The notes beneath the pieces are model-generated. The model saw only the letters and a list, made by a program, of their open reading frames with translations, was not told the origin of the DNA and did no database searches. From Epichloe hybrida (taxonomy: Eukaryota > Ascomycota > Sordariomycetes > Hypocreales > Clavicipitaceae), in assembly GCA_019022495.1 (NCBI GenBank), contig JAFEKR010000038.1, forward strand, positions 434,001 through 498,000: DNA of 64,000 nucleotides. Reading direction: 5' to 3'. Position 1 is the first letter of the stretch. The number at the start of each line of letters is the position of its first letter. Positions 37,230 to 48,824 of the stretch are shown piece after piece. The translations under genes and the position numbers were made by a program.

Positions 37230-40200
37230 CTATCCGTCCATTCGAGCCTCTAGATCAAAGACATCCTCCTCTTCCATGTCCTGCACAGTCGCCTCATCAT
37301 GCGCCAACCTTCTCAGCCGCTCACGCACCTTGGGGTCTCGCTCCAACTCCTGCCACACCTGCAGATCCCACTCCTCTACATTTTCACTCAGGCGGTGCAT
37401 TTTCCACGGCGGCCAGTGCCACACGCCTGCTACCAGCATGTTGCGTTTGACCGTCTTGCCGGCCAGCTCCAGCACCCCCATGAATGCGAGGACAACGAAA
37501 ACAGCGGACCACCAGACGGCATCGCGCCCAAACTGCCGAGTAAAGGTGTGGCGGATGTTGTACGGGCCGTCTGGCCCGGGAGCGTAGATGGCGTCGAGGA
37601 AGGATAGCCATGCAAACCACCCCCATGTTGTGATGAAGAAGGAGCACATGACCATGGTGGACTTGTGGTGCGTTTCGAGAATGCTTTTTGTACACGTGAG
37701 CCTCGCGAGTTCTTTAATCTCCTCCTCTCTGGCTTCTTCCACTCTCCGGGGACAACAACTTACAATAGCTTCCAGTTGATCCATAAGATACCCACCGTGA
37801 ACACAAGGGTGCCGAGAGCATAGAGGCCCTCGTCGCGGGCGGCGGGCGAAATCCATCCGTAGGCTGCCCACACGCCATACCAGGCCATCACTCCTTCCAC
37901 GGCAGCCAGCAACATCCATCGAATGTACTTGTAGGTGTTGAGGCCCATGTTTCGTTGGCCATAGACGTACAGCTCCGGCACGGCCAGCAGGGTGTCTGCG
38001 CCGAGGTCCTGTTCCCATATGCCGAGGCAGATGGTGCACAGGCTTGTGAAGAGGGTGTTGAAGACTGTCAGGCTTGTCGACTGGTACAGGGATGTCCCCG
38101 TATATCCATTGTACCTCTGGTACTGAGCCGTGGGGAGGTAAAAGAACATTTCTTTCCAGAAAGTGTACAGAATAAACTTGGCTGTGCGAACGTAATTCCA
38201 TCTACCGTGTACCAGGAGCAATCTCTGCAGGTAGCGGAACTGAGCAATGGCGTAATCTGCAACACGAGCCGCCTGGAGTCCCTCTTGTCCTGATATGCCA
38301 ACGCCAACGTGGCTCGCTTGGATCATGGCCAGATCATTGGCCCCATCACCAATAGCCAAGGTCAAACCGCAGTGTTGGTTGCCCTTGGACTTCCCCAACA
38401 ACGACCGAACGGTCCTTACGAGAAGTGCCTTCTGTGCTGGGGACGCGCGGCAGCAGATGACAGAGTCGACAAGCATCATGATGGGGAAGAACTGCTTCGA
38501 CAAGGCCTTGGACTTTTCCACTGCCGCCAGCGTTTGTCCATCAATCACGACGACGCTGTGAATTGAACCTGAACCGTTGTGTAGCTCCTCCTCGGCCAGC
38601 GCCGTGAGTTGCGCCTCCAGGGGGCGTTGCTTGGCTACGTCGAGGATATGCATATCAGATCCGGGCCGACAGATCCGGGCCGAGTGTGCAATATTGATGG
38701 CCGTTTCGCGTTTGTCGCCTGTCAGCATCCAGATCTTGATGTTGGCGCGTCGGAGTCGGTCAATGGTGTCGGGAACACCTTGCTGCAGCTTGTCTTCAAT
38801 CGCAGTTGCTCCGACCAAATCAAACGACTGCTCGATCTTTTCCCCCGCGGCTTCAATAAGTTCCTGTCGGCTGACCAGGCTGGTGGACGCATCGTCGTAG
38901 CCCTTCTTCCACGCTCGATACTCCTGCTCGGGAATGAACCTCTGGGCATAGAGCAACGTTCTCAGGCCTTCTGTGGCGAAGTCGTCCAAATGCTTGAAGC
39001 ATTTCGTGAAGACCTCAGACTCGTCGTACATGGTCGAATCTTCCAGGAAACTGAGATGCTCTGGCACGGGCAGCTGAGGGTGATGGTTCGAAGGGGTCAG
39101 AAGAGACGCTCGATTTCGAGACACGTCCAGTGATACGCCACGCGGTGCTGGAGAGCCTCCACATGGACGGTCGCCAGAGACTCCCATGAGCTTTTTGACC
39201 TCGAAAGACCTCCTCCTAGGCACTGACTGCTGACGCTGCTGATCGATGCTGCGCCCTCCGTTCACGCCGGGAGTCCGTCTCACTGTCAAGCTGGGTCGAC
39301 CACCGAAGCTGTTGCGAGGCTCATGCTGCTGGCTGCGGCGCAATAGTTCGTGTTCCAGATCAGCACTTTTCCTCACCTCAGTAGCTTTCTGCATAGCCAA
39401 CGACGCCAGCTTGAGACGGGGCAGAATGGCTGAATCTGCGCCTTTGCATATGATGGAAACTCGACCATCTGGATACCGAACAACTATCGACATCCTCTTT
39501 CGAGCACTACTGAACTCAATAATGTCAAGAATATCAAACGTCAACTTCTCCACTCCTCCGCTGGGCCGAGGCACCTGCAAGGTGATTGATTTGACTGTTC
39601 GCTGCGTGACTTGATACCCCAACTCTCGGGCGGCCCGGACGAGAGCCAACTCATCAGGCGATGATGCCTGGAAATCTATCTTGCCGTCCTTGATCTCAGG
39701 TAGGCAAGTGTGGCACAAGGCCACTGCAAGCAGGCAGTCCCTGGCCTTCCTGGAGAAGACGGAATGGGGGCGAAGTCTGAGGTACTCGACCAAATTCGAG
39801 GTGCTCACGTCAGGCTGGATGTGATCGGGACGGCCAGTCGAGCGCCATTGAGATGATGTGCGACGACCTGCGACAGACACCCGTGAAGGAGCCATGATGG
39901 GCGTTTCCATGTCGTTCACGCCCTCTTCGTGAATGACTGGCGACATCGCTTCGGTCTTATGCACGGAGGATTTCCGGGTGAAGTAGCCCACGTCTTCGGC
40001 GGATGAGGTGGGAGTCGATGCCTCTTCGTTTTGTGTCAGGTCCGTATCGTGTAGCCAGACTGTTCCAGCGACACTCAACTTGCGGAATTTCATAATGTTG
40101 TCCGTCAGTGTCCCCGTTTTATCTGAGAATATGTACCCGACTTGACCAAGATTCTCCAGAATCGTGTTGGTATTACAACGAGCAGGAGTGTCCGACTCTT

Positions 40201-41669
40201 GGTGATACATTTCGATATCAGAGTTCATCAGCAGCAGCTGGCCGATTTTGACAATTTCAAGACTAATGTAGAGCGCCAAAGGAACTACGTTGTTAAACAT
40301 GATGATGAACGCGATGATGATCTGGTAGAAGGGGACAGTCGCCTGATCCAAGTACCAGGCATGTTGTTCATAGTCCTCCTTCCACTTCACGTAGCCCATG
40401 GAGACGCCAACGGATAAGATGACAACGTAGGTGGCAAGCGTAACGACAACCATGTTTACCACCTTCTCCAACGCTGGCTTCTTGGCACTCGGATGCTGGT
40501 TCGAGTTCATGCGGACTTTGCAATCCTCTCCGGTATTGATGACAAGGCCATGGGCAGCTGTCGTATTCCGCATAACACTGCCTCTATAGATGACCTCGTT
40601 CAATGTCAACGGCACGGCTTTTCCATCCACGGCGACTCGCCCATCAAATTTGAACAGTTCCGGATTTGGGTCCTCGACGACAAACTCGGCCTTGCAGTTC
40701 GCGATTCCCTGGATGGAGTCACAGCCTTCAAGGGCATGGCAAACTTGTTTTGTTTTTAGGTTCGTTTCGCCGTCCAGCGCCATGGTATCGACGTAAGCAA
40801 GACCGTTCTCCCCATCGCTATGCAACAGAACCAAATCGGCCGGTATTGCTTCGTCCCGGGAAAGTCGCACCACATCTCCCACCTTGATATTTCCCCACCG
40901 AGTTGGAACCCAGCGAACACCTTGAAACTCGTCATTGGGAGCTACCCGGGGCTCCGCAGTGGTCTTGACGTGGAATGGGTTGAGTCGATTTAGCAGATTC
41001 GGCGGCCTGATCTTGCCAGTAAAGTGGTCTATGCGACCGAGGACTGTCGCAAAGTTGGCGTTTTCAACCTTGTCCAATCGATGTCGTCTAAAATCGTCGT
41101 AGCCCTCCTTGACAATTGTCAAAAGAATGAAGAACAGCAGAGGCAGGATTGTCGTGAACGACCCAGTCGTAGACAATCCGGGTATCTAGAGAGCGGGACA
41201 GGGTTAGTATGGCTGGCATGGCATGAGGAATGCTCCAAACAACAACAGTTTCCCGACTTACCATTTGCGGGACGCCAACACAGAGAAAATAAAAATTCCC
41301 GACGCGAGTAAATTGGAAGAACAATTGCTTGGGAATGAAATCCCACACGGTGTAGCGAGAGGTCCGAACATTGTTTGAGATGTACGCGTGACCACGTCTT
41401 GTGTCTCTCAAGGGCTCGTTGTGCTCAAGGGCCAGCGGGATGTGCCTTCCATCTTCAGAGGCGACCAAATGCTTCTTGCGAAGGATGAGCTCGACTACAG
41501 TCGACTGGCAAATCTTGCTGGACGTATCTTTGATTATGGTCTGCACCTGTTGGACCCAGGGGATGCGGAATGCAGGCGCTGGCTTGTGTCGAGTGGAATC
41601 GCATTCATGAACATTTTGATGGATTTGGCGCTTCTCCGTGTTGGTGCTTTCGCTCTCGGCCACGGCCAT
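37230..41669 (-). CDS. DNF3: P4-type ATPase, DNF3-like phospholipid flippase
   Basis: Aminophospholipid flippase that moves lipids to the cytosolic leaflet of Golgi/endosomal or plasma membrane. Exons 41669-41262, 41185-37764 and 37683-37230 give 1,427 residues. Junctions CVGVPQM-IPGLSTTGSFTTI and NWKLF-ILETHHK restore family-conserved sequence. Motifs in order: P4 N-terminal RYTVWDFIPKQLFFQF, actuator LDGETNLKTKQ, phosphorylation site SDKTGTLTDNIMKF, nucleotide-domain SSPDELALVRAARELGY, hinge TGDKRETAINIAHSARI and GDGANDLAMIQASHVGVGISGQEG, then six C-terminal helices. The RRHRLDKVEN segment and large insertions between phosphorylation and nucleotide domains fit Dnf3 better than Drs2, Dnf1/2 or Neo1; the subfamily is my judgement. 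The start at 41,669 (MAVAES) is the first in-frame ATG. Confidence 0.9.
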
Positions 41670-41719
41670 GGCGCGCGTGTGCAATTCGCAGTTTCATACG
41701 ATGCCGAGTTGTGTGGGGA

Positions 41720-41751
<32 letters not shown>

Positions 41752-42980
41752 ACGATGGAACGATGGAACGATGGAACGATGGAACGATGGAACGATGGAA
41801 CGAACGAACAAACGTAGCAAAGCTATGGAATTCCAAGAGAGTCCTCCGGTTTGGTCTGATCGTGCCGTCAGGACGACGAGCAGAAGTCGGAGGAAGGAGT
41901 TGTCAAAGGCCTCTCGTATCGACTTGCCAGGGTGCAGGGGCCTGCCTGTTCCTGTTCCTGTTCCAGGCAGCCGGACACTTTTGGACACTTTTGGACAACT
42001 TTGGACAACTTTACGTCAGAGGCAGGGGTTGGGATCTGTAGATGGCGCCGTTCATAGCGGTGGCGTTGGCGTGGCGTGGTTTGCTATGGAGTAGTGTGGA
42101 GTAATGTGGAGTGGTGAGGAGTAAAGTGGTCCAGTAAGGACGGGCGGTGCGACGCAATGGCTACCTCGACGAGTCGGAGGTCGCACGGACTCCGAGAGCA
42201 TCACCAGGGGACGGACAAACCGGGGTTACAGTAAATCTGACAAACCGCACCGGACTGCTTTTTAAGAGCTTCGATATTTCATTCACGACGGAACGGCTCA
42301 CTGGCTTGATGAGGCAGGAGGGTTCTTGCTGCCATCCTAGCCAACGACTCAAGCCACGTGGGGGCCCTTGGGGGGCCCTTGGCCCGTTATTTTGGGGCAA
42401 AATTGTTTCCATATGAAGCCAGCGATTGCGCAAGCCAGTCTTCAAGCTCAATAAATGAACATTTGTTTAACCATAGACCAACAAACAAGTACTCCGTAGA
42501 CTCTCAAGTACAAAGGCCATTGACTACTTTACTTATAAGGAAGGTATCCAGTCAACTCCCACGCTTCTCACTCCACAACGATAGCACCATTATGGATTGA
42601 ATCTGGCATGTGTTTCAATTTTCTTCTTCTCCACTCTTCGCTTAGAGCCTGTGCAAACTGTGCAAATATCTCAGTCTAAGCTAAGCTCTGCAAATCTGGT
42701 GCCCGGCCAGTATCAATCAAATAAACCAGTTGCTTCAAATAGAATGGTTTAGTTGGCGTGCAATTTTTCGGTTTAAAAAAAATGCAAATCCCTTTGGAAC
42801 GCCGGGAATGATTTTGCTCTGCGTTTCGACGCATTTGTAACACGGCAAATATCATTCTGATCCAGCATCGCTGTGCAAAACCGAACCCCAAGACAGGAAA
42901 GCAACATTGCACTCAAATCAAATGCCAAACGCACAATGGATCAAAATTAGCGTCTTTGCATCACAAAAAAAGTAAACTTC
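41670..42980. other. Intergenic, promoter of the P4-ATPase gene
   Basis: 1.3 kb between two leftward genes. It contains the GAAA/CGATGGAA repeat block (own entry), a GGACAACTTT/GGACACTTTT duplication at about 41,976-42,012, a GGAGT-rich stretch at 42,087-42,123 and a TACTCCGTA motif (42,490-42,498). No gene. Confidence 0.55.
41717..41800. repeat. Compound microsatellite (GAAA)n + (CGATGGAA)6
   Basis: About eight GAAA units (41,717-41,750) run directly into six exact CGATGGAA octamers (41,753-41,800). It lies about 50 bases upstream of the chosen P4-ATPase start codon, so it is probably in the leader or core promoter. Confidence 0.9.
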
Positions 42981-44024
42981 TCATGCTTGTACCTGCGGTA
43001 TATTATCCATGTGGCCTCCGTCGTCGAGCCACTCTTTCTTGATCAGCTGTTCACGAGCAGCAAAAAGATGCTTGTAAGCCGTCTTGACTGTGCCATCGCT
43101 GACGCCAGCTTGCTTCGCAATAGGAAGCGATGAGCGTGGTTCGCCAACCAAATGACAAGCCATGTAGATACATGCGGCCGCCACCGAAAGGGGAGAGCGG
43201 CCAGCAAGCGCAGAGATGTCATTGGCTTTCTCGGCGAGGTCTCGTGAAATCTTGGAGATCTTTTGCTGGTTCTTGAAGCCAAGCTGAGACACGTATCGAC
43301 TGCAGAGATCTTCCGCACCAACAGAGGTATTCTCGTAATTGGTCACCGTGTTAAGACCAGTAGCGCCCTCGCCCTCGGTGTCTTGCAGTTTCTGCAAGAA
43401 CTTCTGCAGCTGCTTGAATACTCTGCCGACCTCCTTCTTGCTGACACTAGTAAGGTTGAAGATTTCTCGGAATGTTCGAGGCACGTTGTTTTGTCGGCAA
43501 GCGATGAAAATGCACCCAGCAATGACAGCTTCTTGGGGTTTGCCCTTCATGAACTTGTGCTTGTCCACAAGCTTGAAGATGTGTTTTGCAGCGTTGGAAA
43601 CATTCTGGCCCATGTTGATTGCCTCACAGAGGGAGACAATCTCCTTGTACGCCTGCATCAGTCCCCTTTGCGCCTTGTCCTGGTTGGCGTTGTTCTGCGT
43701 GCGCGAGAGCGCCTTGTGAGCCTTTGATTCGGAAAACGCAACGGTTGTGGCGAGTTGCTCGCCCTCCACGAACTCGTCTTGTGGTCCACCAACACGGCTG
43801 GGATCGTCACCACCATGATCATCGTTGGCAAACGTGCGCCATTCTGACCTGGTGTCAATGATACGAGTACCAACGACAACGCCGCAGCTTTGGCAGACCA
43901 TGTCACCGCTGGAAAACTCTTCAATCAGGTTTGGCGGGATCTCCTTGCAATCGGGACAACACAATATGTTGTTCAGGTCTTCCTGAAACCCTCCCCCATT
44001 CGAATCTCCACCAGGTGGAATCAT
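42981..44024 (-). CDS. SUA7: Transcription initiation factor IIB
   Basis: General factor that bridges TBP-bound promoter DNA and RNA polymerase II and helps select the start site. Start at 44,024 (MIPPGGDSNGGGFQEDLN) gives 347 residues, the usual fungal length. The zinc ribbon uses C23-P-D-C26 and C44-Q-S-C47, followed by the B-reader/linker region (DTRSEWRTFANDDHGGDDPSRVGGP). Two cyclin-like repeats follow: about 115-215 (INMGQNVSNAAKHIFKLVD, AVIAGCIFIACRQNNVPRTF) and about 240-335 (LAGRSPLSVAAACIYMACHL, GVSDGTVKTAYKHL). It is intron-free in this reading. The same frame stays open 103 more codons upstream to 44,333 without an expected domain, which I treat as leader. It is divergent from TRP4. 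Confidence 0.93.
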   Translation of the reverse strand: MIPPGGDSNGGGFQEDLNNILCCPDCKEIPPNLIEEFSSGDMVCQSCGVVVGTRIIDTRSEWRTFANDDHGGDDPSRVGGPQDEFVEGEQLATTVAFSESKAHKALSRTQNNANQDKAQRGLMQAYKEIVSLCEAINMGQNVSNAAKHIFKLVDKHKFMKGKPQEAVIAGCIFIACRQNNVPRTFREIFNLTSVSKKEVGRVFKQLQKFLQKLQDTEGEGATGLNTVTNYENTSVGAEDLCSRYVSQLGFKNQQKISKISRDLAEKANDISALAGRSPLSVAAACIYMACHLVGEPRSSLPIAKQAGVSDGTVKTAYKHLFAAREQLIKKEWLDDGGHMDNIPQVQA

Positions 44025-45151
44025 CTTGGGCTCGTACGGTTTCGCAGTATATATACTGCTCACTTGGTCAAATACTTTATGTGCTCGCTTGACAGCCTGG
44101 CGTCTCGTCCAGAGTTGTTGCCGTTTCTTCACTACTGTTCGTCGAGCTAAGGAACTGGAGTCGTCTTTATGATCGTGGAGGAAAAGGCGATCGTTGAGAA
44201 GCTGGACGAGAAGTGGTGAATGCAGTTTGACGATTTCAAAGTGTGCGTCGAAGATTCGAAATCCTGACGTCACCCAGAGGCAACGCTCGGACAAGACAGG
44301 ATAAGAGGCTCGTCGTAACAAGAAATTGCACAATGCAAGAGAGTGTGATTCCGAGCGTTGATTCTAACTAGTTGTGATGCAGAGTTCACGAAAGATTGAC
44401 AGGGAGCAAGACGCCGAAATTTTCAGAGACGTGCTTTGGCAGATTGTCTCGTGCTCGCCCTTATCGTGCCTTTTTTAGACCTTTTCAATTTCTTTAACTC
44501 TGTTTATTTAGCCGCTATTCACCCCGGAGACAAGGACATGTGTCAGAAAACACAGTTCAGGTGCGTTGCGGGGTCGCTAAGGAAAAACTCAAAACTTCTG
44601 CCAGCCGACCGTTCAGAAACCAGTGAAGGCGTCTGAGATTGCGAGAAGCTCAGATCAAAGAATAGTCGGCTCGAAGTGGTCGTCGCTGCCGCAAGAGCTC
44701 GAATGCGATGATTTTAGCGCGTTTTACGAGGTGAAAGCGAGGGTGACCGACTTCTGATGGCAAGAGAATGACTGGAAGGGAGGTTGTTGAGGAGAAGATG
44801 AGGAGGCGAGAGGCCAGCCAAGGCAGAGGAGCCAACAAGCTTTGTCTGGCGCTGGTGAATGTTCTGGGGCGCAGGGCTGAGTAATCGGCATTCCCGAGCG
44901 GAAAAATGATTGTTCCATCAGTACTACAGATCCACCGCATGGAGCCGAGATCGGCCAATGATGAAACAATACTATATATAGTTATTGGGTGTTCATTTTC
45001 ATGTTCGTTCACAGGAATAGTAAGACACCGCCATATATCAAGCATTTTCTTCCCAGCAAGCAAACAGACTACACTGGCAAATAACACACTGGCAAATCCA
45101 CGTCGACTCTGCCGTCTGCAAACAGTTGCCAAATTTCCTGCTTCGTTTCCC
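44025..45151. other. Divergent promoter region, TFIIB / TRP4
   Basis: 1.1 kb shared upstream region of two housekeeping genes. Both genes have stop-free in-frame extensions into it (TFIIB to 44,333; TRP4 from 44,906). Possible CCAAT and TATA elements for TRP4 are listed separately. No other gene. Confidence 0.55.
44955..44980 (+). promoter_or_regulatory. Candidate CCAAT box and TATA element of TRP4
   Basis: CCAAT at 44,955-44,959 and TATATATA at 44,973-44,980, about 170-200 bases before the TRP4 ATG. The TATA distance fits a fungal leader of 60-120 bases. The proposal rests on position and sequence only; the CCAAT-TATA spacing is short. Confidence 0.35.
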
Positions 45152-46490
45152 ATGATGGCCTCCCCCCAGCTGGAGCGCTCCGGCGAGCCCGGCCTGCCTC
45201 CATTCGATCTGAAGCCATTGTTAACCAAGCTCTGGCCGCTGAGAAACGATGTTACTCCGGGAGAGATTGCAGAAGCAATCTCTCACTTTTTCACAAACCA
45301 GGTGACCGAGGCTCAGACTGCTGCGCTGCTCATGGCGCTACATTTCACAAAGATGGATTTGCGTGCGGATGTTCTAGAAAAGACTGTGCGTGTCATGTTG
45401 AAAGCTGCCGAGGACATCCCTGTGGATGAGCTCAATGCCGTTCTCACAAAGAGGGGGAGGAAAGAAGGGGTTTACAACGGAGGTCTGGTAAGAAAGAAGA
45501 CCAAGCCCCCGTGTGTCACGACATTGTGAGATATGAGAGTGAGTCTGTGTATTCTCATGCTGACCTGTTCCCAACACCAAGTGCGACATTGTGGGAACCG
45601 GAGGTGACTCACACAACACTTTCAACGTCAGCACAACGGCATCCATCCTCGCTTCTTCTCTCCTCATGGTCGCGAAGCATGGCAACAGGGCCAGCACGTC
45701 AAAGTCGGGCAGCGCCGACATGATCAACAGCATGAAGCCCAAGGCGCCCGTGCTGAGCACCGTCAATCCCGACTCCCTCGTCAAAATCTACTCAGAAACC
45801 AACTACGGTTTTCTGTTTGCTCCCGTCTTCCACACCGGCATGCGCTACGTTGCCCCCGTTCGCAAACAACTGCCCTTTAGAACCATCTTCAACAACCTAG
45901 GCCCCCTGGCCAACCCCGTCGAAGACGTGTTGGAGGCCCGCGTCATCGGAGTCGGAAGACGCGATCTCGGCCCGGCGTTTGCGGAAGCGCTGAAGGGTGC
46001 TGGGTGTCGCAAAGCCTTGATTGTCTGCGGAGAAGAAGAACTCGACGAAGTGAGTTGTGCCGGTGGCACCCTCTGCTGGCTGCTCAGAGAGAAGAGTCCC
46101 GGTAGCGAGGTTTTCATCGAGCACTTCATCATTACGCCCGAGGACTTTGGTGCCACGCGTCACCCTTTGAGCGAGGTTTCGCCGGGCAAGGAGCCGGCTG
46201 AGAATGCCGAGATCCTGCGAAGAATACTTTGTGGCGAATTCTCTGAAGACGATCCTTTGATTGACTTCATAGCCATCAATACGGCTGCTCTCTTCGTCGT
46301 GGCCGGAGTTTGCGAGGCAGATACCAGCGACCTGGGTCGCGGCGACGATGGCAAGGTCATTCTGGAGCGTGGACACGCGGGTCAACGCTGGAAGGAAGGA
46401 TATAGAAGAGCGAAGTGGGCTATCAAGAGTGGTGAGGCTTGGAAACAGTGGCAAGCGTTTGTGGAAATCACCAACAAAATTGGGTCATGA
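45152..46490 (+). CDS. TRP4: Anthranilate phosphoribosyltransferase
   Basis: Second step of tryptophan synthesis: anthranilate + PRPP to N-(5'-phosphoribosyl)anthranilate, in the cytosol. Exons 45152-45487 and 45582-46490 join in phase 0 (94-base intron, CCAAG acceptor) and give 414 residues. The N-terminal helical domain has EAQTAALLMALHF. The PRPP-binding glycine loop CDIVGTGGDSHNTFNVST is split from the first domain exactly by the intron. The anthranilate and PRPP sites continue with KHGNRASTSKSGSADMI, FLFAPVFHTGMRYVAPVRKQL and RTIFNNLGPLANP. The C terminus (AKWAIKSGEAWKQWQAFV) is normal. MM at 45,152/45,155 gives two possible starts; the frame is open upstream to 44,906. Confidence 0.95.
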
Positions 46491-46767
46491 ATGGCACATG
46501 TGTCAGTGCAATCAATGCAGTGGCCTTTTTTTTTTTTTTTTTTTTCTCATCAAGATACATGTTGAATGGACCACGATTCATTGTACAACGTACCATGTTA
46601 GCATCAGTCCAGTAGTCACCATGAGTCATCGTTCATCATCTGAAGCTCGTCTTTTCGACGACCGCTCCAAGCATGGGTGCATTTCTTCTCATCGTGTTCC
46701 TTCTCGGCGTCCTTGCAAGAAATGTCTTCCGAGGCTGTTTCAACGCCCGGGTGGTGATTCAAGGATC

Positions 46768-47286
46768 TCACGCTCTCGCGCCGCATCCGCGAGCAGGCGC
46801 TTCGGGCTGTTTACTTTGCTGGCCAGTACATCTCTCTTGGTTCAACCCAGAAACACCGACTTTGCGCTCTTGACACGAGGATTTCTGCATGTTGATTGGC
46901 TTCTGAGCGGTATCGTTTCTGGAGTGGTCTGAGTTATCGGCATGTGAGTCGTGAGAAGCTGCGCGGCCAGCTAAAGATTTTTGAATAATGTACAGTCGTT
47001 GGTACTCATGATTAGGGTCGAGGCTCCCACACCTAGACAGTCCGGAGTAGTGTCTTGGTATTGCAAGTTCTGGGTGAGGCCACTCTCTCGAGCTCACCTC
47101 CTCGTATGGCCTGCGGCGGCGGCGGCAGCAGCAGCCCCATTTGATGTAAAGAATGGTAAACGCGATTGTGATGCCAGTCAAGACCAATATTGAAGCAGTG
47201 ATGCCGACCACGATCCATTGCCTCGGATTATATGGCAACTGTGCCTCAACACCTCTTCGATGTCGTATCCAGGCTGTAGACGCCAT
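46768..47286 (-). CDS. Hypothetical small single-pass membrane protein, 172 aa
   Basis: Unrecognised open frame. Residues about 24-49 (WIVVGITASILVLTGITIAF...) form one clear transmembrane helix, followed at once by a Cys/Arg cluster (WGCCCRRRRRP) that would be a cytosolic stop-transfer and possible palmitoylation site. This arrangement is unlikely by chance. The C-terminal half is polar and unremarkable, and a GTGAGC donor after RRPYEEV could start an intron, so the end of the gene is uncertain. It lies between TRP4 (convergent) and the CoA-transferase. Confidence 0.42.
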   Translation of the reverse strand: MASTAWIRHRRGVEAQLPYNPRQWIVVGITASILVLTGITIAFTILYIKWGCCCRRRRRPYEEVSSREWPHPELAIPRHYSGLSRCGSLDPNHEYQRLYIIQKSLAGRAASHDSHADNSDHSRNDTAQKPINMQKSSCQERKVGVSGLNQERCTGQQSKQPEAPARGCGARA

Positions 47287-48515
47287 CTTATAGTTCGTAA
47301 TGGCAGGCAGCTTCTGCGGCCCGGACCGAGTCAGATGAGTATTAACCAGATACAGGCTCTGTCCACGCGGACCGGGTGGTCAGGCCATGAGATTAAGTAC
47401 AATGTTTCAGTCTGTTGTCCCACTGACTGAGCGTGACAAGGCGTTGAACAATCAACCTCGTGACAGTCTGGCATCTATAATTGGCAACCTGGCACAAGCA
47501 GGTTCCCCGCATGGCGAGAGCATGGCGAGAGCATGAGTGCAAGGATGCCGGCAATTATTACGACAGCCATCTCTGATATCTTTCTGCTTCGTTTCTGGGT
47601 AGTACTCGACGAGTTTCGGTTTCAAACCGCTGTCGAGCCGGCAGATACGCGGCAGGAGGGTGGCAGGAGGGTGGCAGGATGGTTGCAGGAGGGTGGCAGG
47701 AGGGTGGCAGACTGATGTGAGAGCCAAACATGATGATGGTTACGGACTACAAAGCTCCAACCTCGTATTGCTTTCTCCTTCGCTTCCGTACATTCGGATT
47801 ACTACAATCAGGTACCTTGGCCCCACAACTATAACACGAATCGTCCTGGTACTTATATTGTAGTGTAATTTGCTCAGTAAAAGAAGTACCTCTCATACTG
47901 GCTTGTCGTATTGGATGGACACCCTTGTCAGCACGCGATTATACATAGCCTCATGTACGGAAGCGAAGGAGATTTATTATTAGAGGTCCTGAAAAGTCGT
48001 GAGAGCGAAAAGAAGCAATTGATTGACTTGTTTGACCTGCTGAAGTACTCGGTCGAGGAAGGGAAGACGATCTGCTGGTTCGAGTTGTGTCACGTTGGTT
48101 TCCCACAGTTGGACATCGCAGCTAAATTGCCCCGGCCCGATCTCAGCTCATCTCATCTCATCTCGGAAGAAAAGAGACACAGCCGTGGACAGCCGGAGGA
48201 CGCAGCTGGCTGCACAGGACAGTGGGGGACACTGAGAAGCATCTTGAGATCTCCGCCGACGGCTCCAGGCGCTCCAGGCTGAGCGCCAGAGCCACCAACA
48301 CCGCTAGTAGAACAAGACGGGCAGATACAGTGGGTGTAGGCCAGCCGGCACAGTGGGGAAGTTGCCGAGCCCAGCGCCCAGTGCCCAGCGCCCAGTGCCT
48401 CAAACCCGTCCTTGTCCTCCTCCTGGAATGGAAACCCATTGTCCACGACCATCACCTCCATATTCCCGGCGCTCGATGCTGGCTGGTCTTTGGTATTCGT
48501 GACACGCTCCTGGCA
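47287..48515. other. Intergenic, promoter of the CoA-transferase gene
   Basis: 1.2 kb between the small membrane protein and the CoA-transferase. It contains the GGAGGGTGGCA repeat (own entry) and a CAGCGCCCAGTGCC duplication near 48,369-48,398. No convincing gene. Confidence 0.5.
47651..47710. repeat. GGAGGGTGGCA minisatellite
   Basis: About five imperfect 11-base units of GGAGGGTGGCA, one variant containing GATGGTTGCA. It is non-coding. Confidence 0.85.
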
Positions 48516-48824
48516 ATGTCGACCATTTCTCGGTATCTTCGGCACGTAATCGCGGCTCGGCCGGCTCGGCCGTCTCTCGCATATCATCATGGCCGCTGCC
48601 GATACTCCACGCCAGCCAAGTGTCCTTTACCTCTGGAAGGCTATCGCGTGTTGGACATGACCCGTGTTCTGGCTGGTGTAAGTGCATTCATGCATTGCTT
48701 GATATTACGCTTGCTCCGCCTGCTCCCTAGCAAGGCAGATAACGGTAACGGTGCGTGCTAACTCTTCATCACAGCCTTATTGCACTCAGCTTTTGGGCGA
48801 CATGGGGTGAGTTGAATTCACCAT

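Noticed and set aside
41388..42041. 217-codon plus-strand frame across the flippase 5' end
   Set aside because: It is produced by the GAAA and CGATGGAA repeats and by the antisense of exon 1.
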